This document shows, piece after piece, positions 31,994-35,743 of a stretch of DNA of 35,743 nucleotides. The notes below the pieces were generated by a model, which saw only the letters and a program-made list of their open reading frames with translations, was not told the DNA's origin and made no database searches. A program made the translations under genes and the position numbers. Source of the stretch: Bacteroidales bacterium M8 (GTDB taxonomy: Bacteria > Bacteroidota > Bacteroidia > Bacteroidales > Muribaculaceae); the NCBI GenBank assembly GCA_001689495.1, contig LUJS01000032.1, positions 1 through 35,743 of the forward strand, written 5' to 3'. The stretch's first letter is position 1. Each line of letters opens with the position of its first letter.

Positions 31994-32037
31994 CGGAATA
32001 CGCGACGAGCGGTCCGAATTTTTAACATTTGTTTGTT

Positions 32038-32076
32038 AATTCCACCCTCCGATAGCCGGCGGGTGGAATTTTTTTT
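32038..32076 (+). terminator. Terminator of the C10 operon
   Basis: AATTCCACCC (32038-32047) pairs with GGGTGGAATT (32061-32070), then six T. Confidence 0.9.
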
Positions 32077-32077
32077 G

Positions 32078-32085
32078 TAATTTTG
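32078..32085 (+). promoter_or_regulatory. -7 box of SulP gene
   Basis: TAATTTTG directly after the terminator, 35 bp before the ATG. No good -33. Confidence 0.45.
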
Positions 32086-32120
32086 CGGCCTCAATCAGGT
32101 ATATCACATAAGTAAGAAAG

Positions 32121-33836
32121 ATGAATTTATCAGGTCCGATTGACTTTAAGCCGAAATTGGTTTCCGCTTTGAGTCACTATTCAATGGAAAAATTCAAGGC
32201 CGACCTCATCGCAGGTATCGTCGTGGGCATCGTCGCCCTGCCTCTGGCCATCGCATTCGGCATCGCGTCAGGCGTGAGCCCGACAGTAGGCCTCATCACC
32301 GCCATCATCGGCGGCTTCATCGTCTCGGCCGCGGGCGGCTGCTCCGTACAGATCGGAGGCCCCACCGGCGCGTTCATCGTCATCGTCTACAACATCATCG
32401 CCAACTTCGGCCTCGAGGGCCTCGCCGTGGCCACCTTCATGGCCGGACTCATACTCGTGGCCCTCGGCGTGTTCAGGCTCGGTACGGTCATCAAGTTCAT
32501 CCCCTATCCCATCGTGGTCGGATTCACCGCCGGCATCGCGCTGACCATCTTCTCGACCCAGATCAACGACTTCCTCGGCCTCGGCCTCAAGAACGTGCCC
32601 AGCGAGTTCCTGCCCAAGTGGGGCATGTATCTGTCCAATCTGGGCAACATCAACTGGACCACTCTGGCCGTGGGCCTCGCCGCACTGGCCGTCATCATCC
32701 TCACCCCCAAGGTGTCGCGACGCCTGCCCGGTGCCCTCATCGCCATCATCCTCGTCACCGCCGTGGTGACGCTCGTTCCCGGCATCGAGGTCGAGACCAT
32801 CGGCGACCGCTTCGGCTCGCTCCCCACCGACATCCCCCAGCCCCACGGCTTCGAGCTGACCATGGCCAACATCAACCGCCTGCTGCCCTCGGCGTTCACA
32901 ATCGCCATCCTCGGCGCCATCGAGAGCCTCCTCTCGGCCACCGTGGCCGACGGCGTCACCGGCTCGCGCACCAACTCTAACACCGAGCTTATCGGTCAGG
33001 GCATGGCCAACATCATCGTCCCCTTCTTCGGCGGCATCCCCGTCACCGGCGCCATCGCCCGCACCATGACCAACATCACCAACGGCGGCCGCACCCCCGT
33101 GGCCGGCATCATCCACGCCGTGGTGCTCTTCCTCATCTTCCTGTTCATGATGCCCCTCATCAATCTGGTGCCCATGTCGTGTCTGGCAGCCGTGCTCATC
33201 GTCGTGGCATACAACATGAGCGGCTGGCGCACCATCCGCGGCATACTCCACAACCCCAAGAGCGACATCTCGGTGCTGGCCGTCACCTTCCTGCTCACCG
33301 TCATCTTCGACCTCACCATCGCCATCGAGATGGGCCTGATGCTGGCCATCATCCTCTTCCTGCGCCGCGTCATGGAGAACACCGAGATTAAGGTCTACTC
33401 CGAGCAGCTCGACATCGCCGAGGGCTCTGAGACAACCGTCCACGAGGTGCTCAACGTCAATCCCGGCGTCGAGGTCTACGAGATAGACGGCCCCTTCTTC
33501 TTCGGCGTGGCCACCAAGTTTGACGAGATGATGCGCTCAACCCTCGGCCGCAAGCCCAAGGTGCGCATCATACGCATGCGCAAGGTGCCCTTCATCGACT
33601 CGACCGCCATACACAACCTCGAGATACTCATCAAGTCGTCGCAGGAAGAGGGCATCCACGTCGTGCTCTCGGGCGTCAAGGACAACGTGCGCAAGGCACT
33701 GGTCAACGCCGGCATAGACCGCCTGATCGGTCAGGACCATATCTGCGATCACATAACCAAGGCCGTGGTCATGGCCAACCGCATCGCACCCGCCGCGGCC
33801 GACGACAATGACCGCGCACAGACACGCACTGCCTGA
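32121..33836 (+). CDS. SulP-family anion transporter with STAS domain
   Basis: A 571-residue inner-membrane protein. About 12-14 membrane helices occupy residues ~25-420, with the SulP signature region LPLAIAFGIASGVSPTVGLITAIIGG and QIGGPTGAFIV. SRTNSNTELIGQGMANIIVPFFGGIPVTGAIARTMTNITNG is typical of the transport core. A cytoplasmic STAS domain (about 440-550; VRIIRMRKVPFIDSTAIHNLE) closes the protein. Family knowledge: SulP carriers take up sulfate, bicarbonate or dicarboxylates. The substrate cannot be told from sequence. It overlaps the next permease gene by 1 bp. Confidence 0.92.
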   Translation: MNLSGPIDFKPKLVSALSHYSMEKFKADLIAGIVVGIVALPLAIAFGIASGVSPTVGLITAIIGGFIVSAAGGCSVQIGGPTGAFIVIVYNIIANFGLEGLAVATFMAGLILVALGVFRLGTVIKFIPYPIVVGFTAGIALTIFSTQINDFLGLGLKNVPSEFLPKWGMYLSNLGNINWTTLAVGLAALAVIILTPKVSRRLPGALIAIILVTAVVTLVPGIEVETIGDRFGSLPTDIPQPHGFELTMANINRLLPSAFTIAILGAIESLLSATVADGVTGSRTNSNTELIGQGMANIIVPFFGGIPVTGAIARTMTNITNGGRTPVAGIIHAVVLFLIFLFMMPLINLVPMSCLAAVLIVVAYNMSGWRTIRGILHNPKSDISVLAVTFLLTVIFDLTIAIEMGLMLAIILFLRRVMENTEIKVYSEQLDIAEGSETTVHEVLNVNPGVEVYEIDGPFFFGVATKFDEMMRSTLGRKPKVRIIRMRKVPFIDSTAIHNLEILIKSSQEEGIHVVLSGVKDNVRKALVNAGIDRLIGQDHICDHITKAVVMANRIAPAAADDNDRAQTRTA

Positions 33837-34711
33837 TGTGGGTACTTCTGGCAACGGTCTCGGCACTCTGTCTGGGATTCTATGACGTGATGAAAAAGCT
33901 CTCGCTCGAGCGCAACAACGTGCTCGGCGTGCTTTTCCTCAACACCCTCTTCGGCGCCCTCTTCATGCTCCCTGTCGTCATCGCCGGCATCTGCCACGGC
34001 AACTGGGGCCTCGGGGGCACCCTCGAGGGCCACGGCGCCATACTGCTCAAGAGCTTCATCGTGCTGGGCTCGTGGCTGCTGGGCTATGCCTCGATCAAGC
34101 ACCTGCCCCTCACCATAGCCGGACCGGTCAATGCCTCACGGCCGGTGCTGGTGCTGGTGGGCGCGCTACTCATCTTCGGCGAGCGGCTCAACGCATGGCA
34201 GTGGGCCGGCGTGCTGCTGGGCTTCTGGTCGCTCTTCTTCATCAGCCGCGTCGGAGGCCGCGAGGGATTCTCGCTGCGCACCAGCCGCTGGGTTTGGATG
34301 GCCATAGGCGCCACCTCGCTCGGCGCCGTCAGCGCCCTCTACGACAAGTATCTCATGACCCGCTTCGAACCCCTCGAGGTACAGGCGTGGTACTCGCTCT
34401 ACCAGCTCGTCATCATGGGCATCTCGCTGGCCGTCATCATGAAGATACACCCCTCGGCCACGCCGCTCAGGTGGAAGTGGACCATCCCCTTCATCGCCAT
34501 CTTCCTCACCGTGGCCGATCTGGCCTACTTCTACTCGCTCTCGCTCCCCGGCTCGATGATAGCCGTCGTCTCCATGATAAGGCGCGGCAGCGTCATAGTC
34601 TCGTTCTTCTACGGCTTCCTCGCCCTCCACGAACAGAACATCCGCCTCAAGCTCATCGACCTCACCATCCTCCTCATCGGCCTCACGTTCCTCGTCATCG
34701 GCTCGATGTAG
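33836..34711 (+). CDS. EamA/DMT-family permease
   Basis: A 291-residue protein with ten predicted membrane helices in two EamA repeats (about 1-140 and 150-290). Visible signatures are KHLPLTIAGPVNASRPVLVLVGALLIFGERL at the end of the first repeat and SLPGSMIAVVSMIRRGSVIVSFFYGFLALHEQN in the second. Its start lies in the stop of the SulP gene (TGATG), so the two are coupled. Family knowledge: drug/metabolite exporters of small organic molecules; the substrate is unknown. The coupling suggests, but does not show, a shared task with SulP. Confidence 0.85.
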   Translation: MWVLLATVSALCLGFYDVMKKLSLERNNVLGVLFLNTLFGALFMLPVVIAGICHGNWGLGGTLEGHGAILLKSFIVLGSWLLGYASIKHLPLTIAGPVNASRPVLVLVGALLIFGERLNAWQWAGVLLGFWSLFFISRVGGREGFSLRTSRWVWMAIGATSLGAVSALYDKYLMTRFEPLEVQAWYSLYQLVIMGISLAVIMKIHPSATPLRWKWTIPFIAIFLTVADLAYFYSLSLPGSMIAVVSMIRRGSVIVSFFYGFLALHEQNIRLKLIDLTILLIGLTFLVIGSM

Positions 34712-34762
34712 ACCTCGACATTGCCCCCAAAGGCACACCCCTTACACTCCGTCCAATCCAAC

Positions 34763-34796
34763 AAAAAAGAGGTCTCGGGATTCGTCCCGAGACCTC
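34763..34796 (-). terminator. Terminator of the leucine-rich repeat gene
   Basis: GAGGTCTCGGGA (34769-34780) pairs with TCCCGAGACCTC (34785-34796). Read on the minus strand, the stem is followed by TTTTTT (34768-34763). The plus side lacks a T-run. Confidence 0.8.
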
Positions 34797-34842
34797 CGGC
34801 GGTTTGTCTAACATTTTTTGCGGTAGAAACCCGCCTCCTTTC

Positions 34843-35743
34843 TTACCGCACTATTGTCTTCCTGACCGAGCCGTCAGAGAAACGAACTATCACCATGCCG
34901 CGATAATCCTCGCCAACCCTGCGCCCCTGCAGGTCATACCGGCCAATCTCGACCTTCTCGTCTACAACCGCAGCATCGTCAATGCCTGATTCCTCGCTTT
35001 CGCGTATGTCCCAGAAATTCTTCCAACCTTTAGCTCCCTGATAGGATGCGAGAGAACCTTTTGGAACATAGATTGTCATATCCGTGTACTGCTTTGCCAC
35101 AAAGCTTGGACATCTCTGTGGAACAGGATCTTTAAGAGTTATTGTCTGCAACTTTGAATACTCTCTTAAATTTTCAGGATAATTCTTGACATTATTCCCT
35201 ATTGTAAGATTTATGAGAGTGGTGGAAAAGTCGTTATATCCAAAGAAATTGTCAATGTCAATATCACAAAGGAACGTAAGACTCGTGATATTTTCAAGAC
35301 ATAATATGGTTTTAAATCTTATCCAAAAATCATATGTTTCATTGTAATTCCTATCATACCATACCATTTTTCTTCCAATTACAATATCTGTCACAGCATC
35401 ATCATTCTCAAATATTTTTTCATCGAGTTTTAATGGATTATCGCCTTTTTCAATTTCTATTTTTTGTAGCTTGCTACAATTAGCAAAACACCATACATGG
35501 ATTTTTTCCACGGAATTGGGAATTGTGACTGACAAAAGGCTGCTACAGCCATTAAAAGCACCATTATATATTTCTTTCACTGAATTGGGGATGGTGACTG
35601 ACACTAGGCTGCTGCAATCAGAGAAAGCCGAATTCGATATTTTTGTCACCGAATTGGGGATGGTGACTGACACTAGGCTGCTGCAGCCAGAGAAAGCCCA
35701 ATCTTCAATGTATATCACCGAATTGGGGATGGTGACTGACGAA
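34843..35743 (-). CDS. BspA-type leucine-rich repeat surface protein (5' end missing)
   Basis: The frame is open to the window edge, giving the C-terminal 299 residues. It opens with at least four ~23-residue BspA-like repeats (AFSGCSSLVSVTIPNSV and variants). More degenerate repeats follow (GENITSLTF-like and NLTIGNNVKNYPENL). A short spacer (YVPKGSLASYQGAKGWKNF) is typical of this family's end. The last ~35 residues (IGRYDLQGRRV and DGSVRKTIVR) are the sorting-type tail. Family knowledge: BspA-like proteins bind host matrix and other bacteria. AT-rich relative to the core. The N-terminus, signal peptide and promoter are outside the window. Confidence 0.88.
   Translation of the reverse strand, partial: SSVTIPNSVIYIEDWAFSGCSSLVSVTIPNSVTKISNSAFSDCSSLVSVTIPNSVKEIYNGAFNGCSSLLSVTIPNSVEKIHVWCFANCSKLQKIEIEKGDNPLKLDEKIFENDDAVTDIVIGRKMVWYDRNYNETYDFWIRFKTILCLENITSLTFLCDIDIDNFFGYNDFSTTLINLTIGNNVKNYPENLREYSKLQTITLKDPVPQRCPSFVAKQYTDMTIYVPKGSLASYQGAKGWKNFWDIRESEESGIDDAAVVDEKVEIGRYDLQGRRVGEDYRGMVIVRFSDGSVRKTIVR
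35513..35743 (-). repeat. 69-bp in-frame tandem repeats (LRR codons)
   Basis: GAATTGGGGATGGTGACTGA and close variants recur at about 35513, 35583, 35652 and 35721, with a period of 69 bp = 23 codons. The two middle units are nearly identical at DNA level, which implies recent duplication or gene conversion. Confidence 0.8.

Noticed and set aside
35513..35743. Possible CRISPR array
   Set aside because: The repeats are in frame, 69 bp long without spacers, and encode leucine-rich repeat units.

Overview
The window looks like a chromosomal segment of a gut-type Bacteroidales, most likely Muribaculaceae or a close relative. The evidence is the repeated Bacteroidota promoter signature (TTTG or TTG, 19-20 bp, TAnnTTTG), weak or absent Shine-Dalgarno sequences, surface lipoproteins with acidic residues after the lipobox Cys, C10 (streptopain) peptidases, a BspA-type leucine-rich repeat protein, C-terminal tails resembling type IX secretion signals, and a Bacteroidota-style trp attenuator in front of trpB. 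The core is GC-rich. The left 2 kb, the restriction-modification module at 25.2-27.1 kb and the far right end are visibly AT-richer. The genus is an inference.

Layout. 1-1.98 kb is an island edge: the start of a tyrosine integrase with an operator-like repeat array on its promoter, a decayed transposase, a hicAB toxin-antitoxin pair, and a candidate small RNA. Two copies of a 14-bp tRNA-3'-end-like sequence, each just before an intrinsic terminator, bracket the hicAB segment. 1.98-5.0 kb holds an AraC regulator, a broken Ig-like surface-protein fragment, and an operon of a secreted flavodoxin plus a secreted CMD/cupin protein. 5.0-8.7 kb is a minus-strand run: CDF metal exporter, two lipoproteins, a WG-repeat-like protein, an unknown protein and a small secreted Cys/His protein. 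8.8-15.7 kb has an AspT/YidE-type transporter, a CaCA exchanger, a secreted alpha/beta hydrolase, a second AraC regulator, a hexapeptide acetyltransferase, a nicotinamidase and an Fe-S flavoprotein. 15.8-25.2 kb is mostly housekeeping: carB, a large FAD/Fe-S dehydrogenase, rubredoxin (too short for most ORF callers), a CNNM/CorC-type membrane protein, and trpB behind a leader peptide and attenuator. 25.2-27.1 kb is a complete EcoRV-like restriction-modification module with a decayed regulator, inserted between a 12-bp direct repeat. 27.3-35.7 kb has two overlapping C10 peptidases, a SulP transporter with a DMT permease, and a partial leucine-rich repeat protein.

Three observations stand out. 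First, three promoters next to the two AraC genes carry the same composite operator: TGGTATG, then a related half-site exactly 21 bp later, placed 48 or 49 bp upstream of the -7 box. This defines a small undescribed regulon of a secreted flavodoxin, a CMD/cupin protein, an alpha/beta hydrolase and an acetyltransferase. Second, the EcoRV-like module keeps the EcoRV catalytic and recognition-loop residues, has lost its control gene, and sits between 12-bp direct repeats. Third, trpB stands alone behind a full Trp-codon attenuator, with no other trp gene in the window.

No rRNA, recognisable intact tRNA, or CRISPR array was seen.
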